A stretch of DNA of 64,000 nt from assembly GCA_963971285.1 (NCBI GenBank), contig OZ020252.1:20559662-20623661 (forward strand). Reading direction: 5' to 3'. The notes below the pieces were generated by a model. The model saw only the letters and a program-made list of their open reading frames with translations, made no database searches and was not told the origin of the DNA. Both the position numbers and the translations under genes were made by a program. Every line of letters starts with the position of its first letter. The stretch's first letter is position 1. The DNA comes from Astropecten irregularis (taxonomy: Eukaryota > Echinodermata > Asteroidea > Paxillosida > Astropectinidae). Below are positions 1-10,386 of this stretch, one piece after another.

Positions 1-2266
1 TTTTATGTTCACCCACCTTTAACCTTTTTCTTCTCTGCCATGTTGATACTTTAGACAACCCTTCGTTATCAGACGTGCGATGTTTGTATCTATTTTAGAA
101 AAAAAATAGACATTTTTGTACAATGGATTGTTCCACTTTTTTGTTTTCAACACAACGACGTGAACGCATGAAGAGGGTATAGGTTCGACCGACGATTTGT
201 CGACTTTTGCATCAGTTTCGGTGACTAGGCCTACTATTAAAGTACAATCGACACCTGGTCGACAAAATCTCTCATTGAATTCTCTTTCCGAGCCTAGCAA
301 CTTCGACCAAAGCTTAATTATTACTAGGTTCACAGATTGAGTCACTTTAAGTTTAAGATAAAGAATACATAGCGTCGACATTGAGATTCCGGATAATAAT
401 TGTTGTTAAGGGAGCATTGTGTTTAAGATAAACTATACATCAAATATCAACATATTCGTTTGTAATAAGCTGAGTAGCTCACCAGTAAAATTCAAACGGT
501 GACGGCCCACTGGCCAAAAAGGTAAATAGGCATAATTATTCAGTATTCAATGCCCTTTTCAATAGAATATACAGATCTTACACGCCTCATTGCAATTCAT
601 GCATATATTACAGCTACAAAGAGTTGTAGCTATATAATACATACAGTGATATTCCAGGTCAAATACTTTTATCGCTATATGCTACTAACGTGCTGTGAAT
701 TCAATAAATAAATAAGCAGACCTTTGCAACCAAACTCCTTCATGGTGCTTGCTTGCAACAATGGCTGGCTCGGTATTAAATTTATGATACCTAGGCCTAT
801 ACACTATGGTTAGTCCTATGTTCTTGCACAGCTAGACCTTAGTGTACTTACTTAGTGATTGTGATGCTGTTCTCTTGCCCTTGTCTGCTTGTGTGTAATA
901 GTTACGGGAGGACCAAAAGGCTGGTGACCGATCAACTCTCGTAGCAAGCAGGTAGAGAGCTACCAATGATGACAACTCCCACTTTTATAATCCCGTCGTG
1001 AAACAGCAGTCAGGCGCAAGGCTCACAACAAGTGTAATCGTGATGTCACTGACGGTGGAATCTAGTCCATTAGGGCGTCGATCAAATTCTACGGAGCCCC
1101 TAAGAGGACGGGAAAACAAATTTGGAGAGGGAAATATCTCAACAATTCCGTTCCATCGAAAGGTAACGAAATCATTTCGGTAACCGAATAATTCACAGGG
1201 AACGAAACCATCCATTTCATTACCTTGGAATAATTTAATTCGTTCCCTCAAAATAGTATTTTCCAGGACAACGAAAAAATTTAGACTTTCCACTTTCCAT
1301 TTTGTTTTTGCCTGTCCGACATGCTCTTAGGGCTCTTAGGGGCTCCGTACTTGAGAGTTTGCCGTAGATCATTGAAATCAACTAGGGCATATATCGAATT
1401 CCAGCACATGCACGGTGCATGGCATTAAAGGTAATATCATACTTTGGTTTTTGTCAAAAAAAAATGGAGATTCATTGGCAAAAATATCAAGGAAGGTACA
1501 TGAACAGTCATTTTGTGAAACTCCCAGTCCCAGACATATATAGTGCCGACTTTTTTAGGAAACACTGTAAAACGCCTACAGAATTTCTTTAATCTTTACC
1601 CCTTTAGCTTTGATCTTTTAAAGATCAAAAATATTTCGGACTTTACGATAAATACAGCATTTCAGGCGGAATTATTTTAACAGAATGCAGACATTCTGTC
1701 ATAATTTTCACCACCAGGGCACCGTCAAAATACAGGCCTAAAAAAGAACAACATAGCCAAAGAGACGGTCAGAGGGACAAATGCCAATTCGACAGCGGAA
1801 TAAAAATGCAACATAAACAGGCTTGGCATTAGGCTATACACTATACAGGCTTACAGGAAAAACAAGAAAATAATAATACTACTGACGACGCGTCAGAAAT
1901 GTTGCCTGCAAAATGCACCTTGTGCAGCTATTGGTCTGTCTAGTAGCCTATTATGACGGCGTTCTCAGCCGAATGTGTAAGGTGCAAGAAGTATTGAATA
2001 GGCAGAAGAATTTTATTAACTTGGTGGCAACCGCAACAATAACAGCGGTTATGGAGGCAGCCATTCCTTCTGAATGCATAGAATGTAACGGGGCTAATGT
2101 CATTGTTATGCAGTCAATGGTTTTGATGAATACAACTGACTGACTTCTACACTCAGTCATTGACTTTTAGACTGTACTTGAAATAACTGTCTACTTACTC
2201 GTTCGAGTACGCCCTTCCTTCCCGAAGACATTTTGAAAACCTCTTCACAGCAAAATCTCCAGAAAA
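1..2266. other. region upstream of the NEK gene
   Basis: No gene supported. A minus-strand open frame covers 19-381 (120 codons), but it has no recognisable domain. 1120-1290 has a degenerate CGTTCC/GGAACG palindromic repeat. A truncated TTAA-bounded MITE lies at 1425-1683. The NEK promoter and 5' UTR presumably lie in the last few hundred bases; no TATA box was obvious. Confidence 0.5.
1425..1683 (+). mobile_element. TTAA-bounded MITE, subfamily A, 3'-truncated
   Basis: Begins TTAAAGGTAATATCATAC and runs through the palindromic centre (GATCTTTTAAAGATC) to GGCGGAATTATTTTAACAG, then stops; the right terminal repeat is missing. Confidence 0.75.
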
Positions 2267-2525
2267 ATGGCGGCAAAATATGAACGCATCAAAGTGATAG
2301 GCAGGGGCACGTACGGACTGGCGTGGCTGACCAAATCCAGGAGTAGTCAGAGACTGTACGTCGTCAAGGAAATCCGCCTTGTTGGCATGACTGAGAAGGA
2401 TAGGAACCAGGCAGTGAATGAGGTAGCCATATTGGCTGGTCTCAAGCACGTTAATGTGGTTCGATACCGTGAGGCGTTTGTTGAGGAGGCCATGCTGAAC
2501 ATAGCAATGGAATATGCTGATGGAG
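2267..2525 (+). CDS. NEK kinase exon 1 (N-lobe)
   Basis: Codes for the start Met through the hinge (MEYADG). It carries the glycine loop, Lys34 and the alpha-C Glu. The donor is GAG|GTATTG and the exon ends in phase 1. Confidence 0.93.
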
Positions 2526-5500
2526 GTATTGTAATATGGCATTCCCCATTCCATTAAAATCAACGGCAAGGACTCTGAAATAGGAACAAAGTGTACAAGC
2601 CAATAGTTCTTGAATAAAGTGTTCATTTACATGCGATGTTAGAATGAAGAAAAGGGAAAGAATTCCACTGGTGACCATTATGGAAAAAATATTATATCCT
2701 CCAAATGTTAACTTATTGGATACACATTATGATGACCTTCAATCTTAGGTGTATAAAACTGGGGTAGTATATTTAAAAAAAAATGGGTTTTACAGGTTTT
2801 TTTAACCTACAAATTGTACACAATTGTGACGACAGGTTGCATGTTTCATAGAGTTGTGCACAAAATGATTGTCGTCAGTGGAATTCTTTCCAACAGTGCA
2901 GTCGTAACCGTGAAACACCGAATTCAAGTTGAAGTAAATTAAGAAAAACAACAACAACAAACAACCGGTGGTCAGTAGCTCATATAGAAAGCACAGGTAA
3001 AAACAATCATGCATTTAAAATGTTTGAATTGTACTACCTCTGACCATATTGATTAGAAAACCTGGGAGGTATAAAGGAAAATGAATAAATCAATTTATTA
3101 CTTAATAATAATGAAACGAAAAATGATGAGTAGGCCCATTTTTAGTAACACATTAAATTGTTTACAATCTACAACATCTGTGTTCTTGACGACATCATTC
3201 AGGGTCATTGTAGACCAGTTAGGACTAATGATTCCTGAAAAGTTGAAAATATCTCATTTCCCGATCCCATTGCTTTAAATGGCAACTGCATGAACACAAA
3301 TATCATTCTATACACATATGTATACATTGTACTCCTCGAGTAAATAGTCAGTTTGAGTTTTCTTCTTAGGTTTGCTCTCTGTATTTGATTTGCTTCTTTG
3401 TAGGTGATTTAAGCGAGATGATCCAGGCGAGGCGACAGGCCGAAGGGTACTTCTTACAAGACACCATCATGAACTGGTTCGTGCAAATGTGCTTCGCTCT
3501 ACGCTACATACATACCAAGAAGATCCTCCACAGAGGTAATGTATAAACACATGCTACAAATACTTTTCTATCAATTCTTGCAAGAATTGGAGAATTTTAC
3601 TTAAACCAGAACTGGGGCAAATTTCATGCAGCTGCTAAGCACAAAAAATTGCTTAGCAGAATAATGTCTTGCCCAATAAAACAAACCACCGTCAAAAAAT
3701 TCCATTTGATATTCATGGTCAGCGAACAACAGCCAAAGAACAATCACATGCAATACCACAACACATGGACATTTGGTTGTTTTTATTAAGACAGAAATGT
3801 CATGCTTAGCAAATTTTCGTGCCGTGAAATTGGCCCCTGGTGAAGAGATCCATGCACTCCTGGTAGCTAAAACAAATATTGAGACTTATTCAAGTGACGT
3901 CATGTACTACCGGTACCCTTAGATGCATGTTTAAGACGCGTTTTGATCTCATGTTACTCAGATCTTAAGCCGCAGAACATCTTCATGACAAGCAGGGGAG
4001 TCCTCAAGCTGGGTGATTTTGGAATAGCCAGGATGCTGCAGGATACCAATGACCACGCCCTGACAGCAATAGGCACTCCATACTATATGTCACCAGAGAT
4101 ATGCAGACGTGCTCCGTATCCTTTTCACTCAGATGAATTAGGGGATTACATGTAGATCCAATCCTATATGGATCGGTTTGCGGAAACACCATGTAATAAT
4201 CGTTCGTACTTTCGCACTTCTATATCGTTCGCACTTCTCGCAATTAGGTCTCAACGTTTCGACTAGCCTGTTCTAGTCCTCATCAGGAGACGATTGAAAT
4301 GAGGGATGTGGGGTCCTTATATATGACTCCTTGGGATTCTGTTCCATGGAGGAGCATTGTGATTGGTGCTCACTAAGGTGTGAGAGGATCCGATGTGTGG
4401 AAGGGCTTTTCTGATTGGTGCTCACTGTTAATATTGGGAAAATGGCTGCTAACCGCTTGATATCTTGACAAGACTGCCAGATTTCACGCCATCAAAATGT
4501 TCAATTCATGCCAATTTAAAAAGGCTCGGATTAAGGAATCCTGTTTGAAAAACCAAAAACTACAAGTACAAAACTGCAGCAAAACTGCTCGCCAACTAAA
4601 CAATTAGAACCGTAATACATAATTCTCAAAGTTAGCACGGCCTGACGTTTGGATCCTATAGCAGGATCTTTCTTGAAAGCTGCTCAGAGTTAGGAGGGCC
4701 TGTCGTTTCGATCCTAGCAGGATCTTTCTTGAAGCCTGCTCAGATTTAGGAGGGCCTGACGTTTCAATCCTAGCAGGATCCTTCTTGAAGGCTTCTCAGA
4801 GTTAGGAGGGCCTGACGTTTCGATCCTAGCAGGATCTTTCTCGAAGCCTGCTCAGAGTTAGAATGGCCTGACGTTTATATCTTTCTCAAAGGCTACACGG
4901 GAAATACTTCTTGGAGGAAATGATCCAAACGCCCGTCCCTCCTTAATCCGAGCCTTTTTAAATTGGCATGAATTGAACATTTTGATGGCGTGAAATCTGG
5001 CAGTCTTGTCAAGATATCAAGCGGTTAGCAGCCATTTTCCCAATATTAACAGTCAATTTCCACTTTATGGTTGTTGATTATTACCAGTATTTTTTGTGCA
5101 TCCTTCAAATTGCTACCATCAGCTACAATCAGAAGAGTGACATGTGGGCAGCTGGATGTGTCCTTTATGAGATGACGTCATTGGTACACCCATTCGAGGC
5201 ATCGGATTTCTCTTCGCTCGTCCTGAGGATTGTACGGGGTCGCTACAAGGCCATTCCAAGGTATTCCATTCCAGTTTCATCGAATAATAATTCCGATTTC
5301 AAACACTAGTCATCGATGAACTTGTTCCTTCGAGAATTGTCTTTTGGAAGTGCATTTGCGAGCTTTATAAATTAAGCAGCTTATCTTGTATCATTTATGA
5401 ATCAGCTAAGAGTCAAGCATAGATAGTGCATCAGAATTATAAATGTTTAAACTACCACAGGATCAGGTTCCTCGAACCTTGAAATATTTCTCAATGTCAT

Positions 5501-7033
5501 TTCAATCCATCTCACTTGGCATTCTGTTTAACGTTCTGCAGTCACTACGGACCTCTCATGGAGGATTTGATCAAGGTTCTGCTTCGAGTCGATCCAGAGC
5601 GCCGTCCCTCGGCCGACCAGCTCCTCTCCGTCCCTGGTATTCAGAGCCACGTGCTGGCATACACCAGTCGGCACGACAACCAGAGCTCGACATCTTTAAC
5701 AGACTTGGGAAAAGGCGGTGGAGAATCAAGTCATTGCAGTAGTGAGAACCTAAGAAGTCGAGATTCTGGAATTGGATCGAGAGTGTGCCATGAGCGAAGG
5801 GAATCGAACGTGGGGAGCCATTTGGCGTCGGTGGCAAACAACACCGAGTTGGCTGGCGGTTCCCTGCAGGACTTCAAGTCAAGAAGCGAGAACAGACGAC
5901 ATTCGTCTGTAGGGCGATCTACCGAACATGAGATACCTCCAAAGGTTAACAGCTCACTTGGAATCAGTCCAGCACAAGACAATAACAAGGTTGTACGTGT
6001 AAGGGAGAATTATGCACAGCGTGTACTGGTCAAGAATCGGCAACAACGGGTATCAAGCACGAGTAGAGTCCCGGCTAGAAATGACAGTGACGTTGAAGAA
6101 TCCATCTCAAAACAAAGAAGCTTCTCCGTGGGTACCGAGAAGACAGACTCTTTAAAATCAGACGAAGTCAGGATGATGAAGAGAAAGACCTCAAGTATCA
6201 ACAAGGACAAATCAAGCAGAGACATTTTACCAAGAAAGACGGTAAGAGTTATTTTTCTCAACTTGTGTCAATGGTTTCACATTTTAAACTGTAACTAAAC
6301 ATTACAGGGTATTTACCAAGAATTGTTTAAATTTAATCAGTTTTGTTGTACGGATTGATTTAAATTACAGGCAAAACACACCAGCCCTTGTCTGAGTCCC
6401 AAGAAATCCAACACCTCCATCGTGGACCTTTTCAATTTGGAAAGTCGTGGCCAAACAGTGACGAGACAGTCTCTGAAGAAATCGACGTACATCCTAGACA
6501 GCCCCACTACAGGTAGAGGAATACAGGGAGTTGGAGATACTCTGATTCATCAGGATTACTGGGAGATGGAATCTGCCGGAGGTGGTCTTCGGAACACCGT
6601 GGTAGAAAGGAATCGATCGAGCCAAGACAAGCCATCGTGCTCCGATGTCAACCGCGGAGTTCTGGAATGTTACCCCTGTACACGTCCCGTCGGCAAGAAC
6701 CAAAGCAGGGAAGGCAAAGCCCTGGATCAAGTGGAGTCCCACATCAACGACCGTATGTTCCACTGCAGACTTCAAGAGGGAGATTCGCCGCGTGAAGTCC
6801 GCGGCAAAGTGGAGACACTTCGTATTTTCCTGGAGGAGAATCTTGGCGTGGAATGCTCTCTTGCCTGTCTGGATCTCATCAGATCTTCCTCTCGGCACAA
6901 ACCTGACTCTGCTTTGTCCGTTCACGGCGTCTTGGAAAAGATGGAGGCAATCCTTGGCGACAAGATGACATACGCACCGGTGGTGCTGTATTTGCATAAC
7001 CTGGAGCAGAGCTGTGATTGGATGTCGGACTGA
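2267..7033 (+). CDS. NEK-family Ser/Thr protein kinase, six exons, complete
   Basis: CDS joins 2267-2525, 3404-3535, 3962-4115, 5123-5260, 5542-6241 and 6371-7033; all junctions are GT/AG and the phases agree, giving 681 residues. The kinase domain spans about residues 5-265: glycine loop GRGTYG (13-17), catalytic Lys34 in VVKEIR, alpha-C Glu52, HRDLKPQN with catalytic Asp131, DFG at 149-151, and GTPYYMSPE closing the activation loop. The order and wording (YADGGDL, MNWFVQM, PSHYG, PERRPSADQLL) are those of NIMA-related kinases, which act at centrosomes, cilia and microtubules. The C-terminal half is Ser/Arg/Lys-rich and disordered-looking, ending in a more ordered block (LEENLGVECS, DLIR) reminiscent of the short helical tail of some NEKs. 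The start ATG sits in a good context (A at -3, G at +4). The paralogue (NEK1/3/4/5-like) cannot be fixed by eye. Confidence 0.95.
2526..3403 (+). other. NEK intron 1
   Basis: AT-rich, with no repeat of the families seen elsewhere and no reading frame of note. Confidence 0.6.
3404..3535 (+). CDS. NEK kinase exon 2 (hinge to HR of the HRD motif)
   Basis: Preceded by a T-rich tract ending TTTGTAG. The split Gly codon rebuilds the NEK signature GGDL. It encodes the alpha-D/alpha-E helices (MNWFVQM, YIHTKK) and ends in AGA G, so that the catalytic Asp is made across the next splice. Confidence 0.93.
3611..3840. repeat. fold-back repeat, GGGGCCAATTTCA family
   Basis: Inverted ends: ACTGGGGCAAATTTCAT with GCTAAGCAC at the left, and TGCTTAGC...GAAATTGGCCCCTGG at the right. 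Lies in NEK intron 2. A sibling is at 42199-42446 and a fragment at 12681-12720. Confidence 0.7.
3962..4115 (+). CDS. NEK kinase exon 3 (catalytic and activation loops)
   Basis: Begins right after TTACTCAG and completes HRD-LKPQN. It contains DFG and GTPYYMSPE. The best-fitting donor is CC|GTATCC, because joining to 5123 restores APYNQKSDMWA, the standard NEK subdomain IX sequence. Confidence 0.92.
4169..4300 (-). mobile_element. hammerhead-ribozyme-like element, single copy
   Basis: On the minus strand (4291 to 4247): GTCTC, CTGATGA, a GACTAG/CTAGTC hairpin, GAAACGTT, then GAGACC. It is preceded on the plus strand by one arm (GGATCGGTTTGCGGAAACAC) shared with the fold-back at 11656-11833. 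The element is in NEK intron 3. Confidence 0.6.
4424..5053. mobile_element. 630-bp fold-back element with tandem ribozyme-like units
   Basis: Perfect 114-bp inverted repeats, 4424-4537 and 4940-5053 (outer ends ACTGTTAATATTGGG), enclose about 400 bp. Inside are five tandem units of 56-58 bp (GCCTGACGTTTCGATCC type, starting near 4641, 4699, 4755, 4811 and 4867). On the minus strand each unit reads a GATCC/GGATC hairpin followed by GAAACGTC. The whole element lies within NEK intron 3. Confidence 0.85.
4631..4897 (-). repeat. tandem array of 56-58 bp hairpin-GAAACGTC units
   Basis: Five units with consensus (minus strand) TTCGAGAAAGATCCTGCTAG, GATCGAAACGTCAGGCCC, TCCTAACTCTGAGCAGG. The hairpin stem is GATCC/GGATC with a TGCTA loop. 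The last unit is truncated. Confidence 0.8.
5123..5260 (+). CDS. NEK kinase exon 4 (C-lobe)
   Basis: Encodes YNQKSDMWAAGC, the invariant SDxW aspartate region of the C-lobe. Donor is CCAAG|GTATTC. The intron before it contains the large fold-back element described separately. Confidence 0.92.
5542..6241 (+). CDS. NEK kinase exon 5 (end of kinase domain and tail)
   Basis: Starts after TTCTGCAG and rebuilds PSHYGPLMEDLIK. The PERRPS arginine block marks the end of the kinase fold. The rest is a Ser/Arg/Lys-rich tail (for example SRDSGIGS) with no folded domain that I recognise. The donor is ACG|GTAAGA in phase 0. Confidence 0.92.
6371..7033 (+). CDS. NEK kinase exon 6 (C-terminal tail and stop)
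   Basis: Starts after AAATTACAG in phase 0 and reads to TGA at 7031-7033. The N-terminal part is low-complexity. The last ~80 residues (REVRGKVETLRIFLEE onward) are predicted helical and look conserved. Confidence 0.9.
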   Translation, partial: AKHTSPCLSPKKSNTSIVDLFNLESRGQTVTRQSLKKSTYILDSPTTGRGIQGVGDTLIHQDYWEMESAGGGLRNTVVERNRSSQDKPSCSDVNRGVLECYPCTRPVGKNQSREGKALDQVESHINDRMFHCRLQEGDSPREVRGKVETLRIFLEENLGVECSLACLDLIRSSSRHKPDSALSVHGVLEKMEAILGDKMTYAPVVLYLHNLEQSCDWMSD

Positions 7034-7680
7034 TGACATCATCTTGGCTGTCACGTGGATATCTTGGAACAAGACTTTGATTGGCCAGCTGACTGATCAC
7101 ATCTTTGGGAGAAACTATTATAAGTTCTATAATAATACATCATTCGCAAATGTGCCACCTTTACAAGTCAAGAGTAATCGCAAGGGTAGAGGAGAGAATA
7201 GCTGAAAGTGCCAAAGTATTTGAAGCTTTTGTCTAACAAAGTTAAGGTGTTTATTAAAATCGTACTATGTAGCTATGAAAAAATGGCTGCCATGTTACAG
7301 TCACTGTCTGGATAACTCCATCTGGACCATTAGGTACCTGGTTAAATCAATCTATTCTTACCATACATGCTTCATAATAATACATGTACTGAGATAACTA
7401 CCGTAGTTATGACAATGACACATTTTTCCTCAATGCAGTACTCTCATTGATGGTCACTTCGAGCAGCTGATGCCAAATTAATATTTGTTTCATGGACTCA
7501 AGAAACCTGTTTTTTTTTTTACTTTATATTCTAAGAAATTATTGCTATTTTATAAATCTATAACTGGAATTTATTTATCGAAATTATTTATAGTGAAGAT
7601 GTGTGTTTATATATGCCTAGAGTAAAAAGATAGTTGTGTGTTTTTGTCTTTTTTATCAATAAAGTGATTTTATATGTGAA
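7034..7680 (+). other. NEK kinase 3' UTR
   Basis: AT-rich and without a significant reading frame. It ends near a canonical AATAAA at 7658-7663 followed by T/G-rich sequence, the expected layout for a poly(A) site. Confidence 0.6.
7658..7663 (+). terminator. poly(A) signal AATAAA of the NEK gene
   Basis: Canonical hexamer about 625 bp after the stop codon, followed by GTGATTTTATATGTG, a T/G-rich downstream element. Confidence 0.6.
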
Positions 7681-7868
7681 TTGTTTAACTAGTAATCAAT
7701 ATTTTTGTGTGATGTATCTCTCATGATGATTCAACATGGTTGAGGGTTCGACTCCCCATACACTCAAAATGTCCTTCAATCACCCATAAATTCACCCAAT
7801 TTGCAAAGTACGTTTCATCACATATCCAACATAAACAGTACAAGGCATTCCCTTTCATAGTAAATTCC

Positions 7869-7874
7869 TTTATT
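7869..7874 (-). terminator. candidate poly(A) signal for the minus-strand CAP-Gly gene
   Basis: TTTATT on the plus strand reads AATAAA on the minus strand. It lies about 200 bp from the NEK signal in the opposite direction. Other AATAAA-like hexamers occur nearby, so the choice is tentative. Confidence 0.3.
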
Positions 7875-9289
7875 TCTCATGCCCTTACATAACATTGTAC
7901 CAAAAGACATATGAAATGCGTAACGAGCAGAACCAAATAAAAATCACAGACATTATAGTGTGCTTGTTCCACAGAAATGCTGTACAAAATATACAACCAA
8001 ATACACCTTACAAAATATACACAAAAAAATCAGTAGGACTTATTAATCCATGTTTATTTCCTAAATTGTGGTTAACATGATTTCATATGTTAATAGATAA
8101 TTCGGCCCAGGACATGATATGTCATGAGCCGCTAATATAATATACACACAAGATATTCATCTCTCAAAATATACACAAAATAAAAATGAAATTTTTAAGG
8201 TCACAGCCATTTTGAAAATAAAAGCCTGAGCATACATTTACATATTTTTGATCTAGTTACTTTTGAAGTGTTATAAAGCAAAAAAAGCAATATGCTTTCA
8301 AAAATATTCATTTATACAGTAAGGCATGGTCACCTTTATTAGTATGCAAATTTAGATTACCATTTCAGAAGATATTTATATAAATCTTGGATTAAGTGCA
8401 AACACAAGAAAGAAGTAAGAATAATGACGAGGATTTTATACTACCAGATATTTTAAAAGATGCATTGAAAATTGTGTATATATTTGTTCTCAAGAAACCA
8501 TAGTAGATATATAGTTGGATACTTGACAGAATGCCCGAGACTCGTATCTTATTCAAGTATGTATGCAGGGGTTAATTTCATCGTAATAACTCATCGTAAC
8601 TTACAATCAATCGTAGGACTTATGATTCATTGCAGGCCTACATTGGATACGATGGCTTATCTTTCGTAACTTGAGTTAAAGATCGATTGTAGGACTTCGT
8701 GAAATCGACCACAGGTCTTTTAAAACTTGAGGTTTTCTTTACTGGTTGGAAGAAGGAAAAATCACTCATTTGCAATTTAAGGAGGTTTGATGTGTTAACC
8801 TCTGGCCTCCGATGCCGCTCAAGATACCACAGAGCCACACAATATCTTACTTAAGGGCCATAACATACAATTTCTGTCATCTACCCATAATACATGAATT
8901 CAATTCCTTTATAATGATGTGACCAAGTTAAGTGAGTCGCTGAAAAATAACTTGATTTGGGGGTAAAAATAGTAAGTTTTTCCAAAATAATGAAGCTCTT
9001 TGAAATGGATGAGGTGACCTTAATCCTTAAAAGATTTTCTCTTAATGATTTCTCACATCAAGGTTTAAACAAAAGGTGGCAAGAAAATACAAATCTACAA
9101 ATATAAAGCCATTCTGGCATTGTTTTTTTAAGGGGTACATTCCTTGCATTTTGCAAAGGCGGGGCACTGAATATTCAATTTCTGGATCTCACATGCAATA
9201 TCAATCAAATGATTAAAATTGATGCATAATATGGATGGGGTGACAGAGGACCTATCTTTCTGTGTATGGCACACACAGTTAGGGTACAC

Positions 9290-9438
9290 CTGGGGCCGAT
9301 TTCACTTAAGGTTTGCGATCATTGCTAAAGCCCAAATCCATCGCTAAACGGAAACTGCTACGCAAAGTACCGATCGATTTTCCATTTAGCGATGGATTTG
9401 GGCTTTAGTGATGATCACAAAGCGTCAGTGAAATCACC
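9290..9438. repeat. fold-back repeat, GGGGCCGATTTCAC family
   Basis: Near-perfect palindrome: TGCGATCATTGCTAAAGCCC and AATCCATCGCTAAAC at the left return as TTTAGCGATGGATTTGGGC and GTGATGATCACAAAGCG at the right. Sibling at 30117-30254. Confidence 0.75.
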
Positions 9439-10139
9439 TGATGTGTGTTATAATAAAACTAATCAAATATTAAGGCCTGTGTGCAGTGTGTCTACAAAAG
9501 AATCTTCCACAAATAATAAGACCCAAACAACAGATAGTGTCTACACAGTCTACTAATGCCACTAAAAATCCCTTGAAGAATGGGGCAGTGTAAGTATCCA
9601 ATTATGTCATTACATTGACACATGTGGCCTGGGTAAGTTAAACAAATATTACACATCTTGAAGATGAGGCATAAAAAAACATAGCAGAAAAAGCTCAGTA
9701 TTTTACTTCTACACAAAATCAAGTACGAACATAAAGATGATGCCACCAAGTGTATGAGTTAACATCGGACCTGAGCGTCAGTATTGAAAATTCCATGAAA
9801 AATAACTACAATGCAATGAAACAAAAAGCAACAACAACAACAACAAATGTGCAATAATATCAAGCAAAAGATAAATGTCAATGAATCTATGATGCTGTCA
9901 AAATATACAGAACAAAATAATTGTGTACAGTGAAATAGGTACTTCATGTAAAAGTACCGTGTCAAAGACATAACAAGATCAAGGTAGGCTCACTCTTATG
10001 GATTGAATTCTTACAAGTCCAAACTGAAATTTACAAGACTTGCTGCTATCCATTTCACACATTTGTTACAGACTCTGTAGTTGGGAATCCTTTAACGCAT
10101 GACTTTCATACTATTTGCACAAACGACTGTTTACCACAT

Positions 10140-10386
10140 AGTTTGTTGTAAATGTGGTACCCTGAATACCACAAAACACCACATATTTCATGGTAAGGCA
10201 TGGTTTATATAAATCAAGTCCCACTGTGGAGATTGTGGTAAGCAGCTTTTGTCTTGTGTGGTAAGTGCAGTTAGGGGGGTTAGGGTTAGGGTTAGGGTCA
10301 ATATCCAGTCCTCCTGAGGAGACTGTGGTAGTGTATGGTAAACAGCCCCTGTGTTGTGTGGTCGGTAAAGAGGGTTAGGGTTAAGA
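10140..10386 (+). repeat. GTGGTA-rich repeat with interstitial TTAGGG tracts
   Basis: Three tandem TTAGGG at 10280-10297 plus a second GGGTTAGGGTT at 10373-10383. Between them are imperfect repeats of the words CTGTGGTA and GTGTGGT. The same words reappear at 27529-27720. Confidence 0.6.

Noticed and set aside
19-381. Minus-strand 120-codon open frame at the left edge
   Set aside because: No recognisable domain, no splice support and no neighbouring exon; could be chance in an AT-rich region.
985-1293. Minus-strand 102-codon frame
   Set aside because: Overlaps a degenerate CGTTCC/GGAACG palindromic repeat and has no coding features.
10280-10297. Chromosome end (telomere)
   Set aside because: Only three TTAGGG copies, surrounded by ordinary sequence and repeated in other dispersed repeats.
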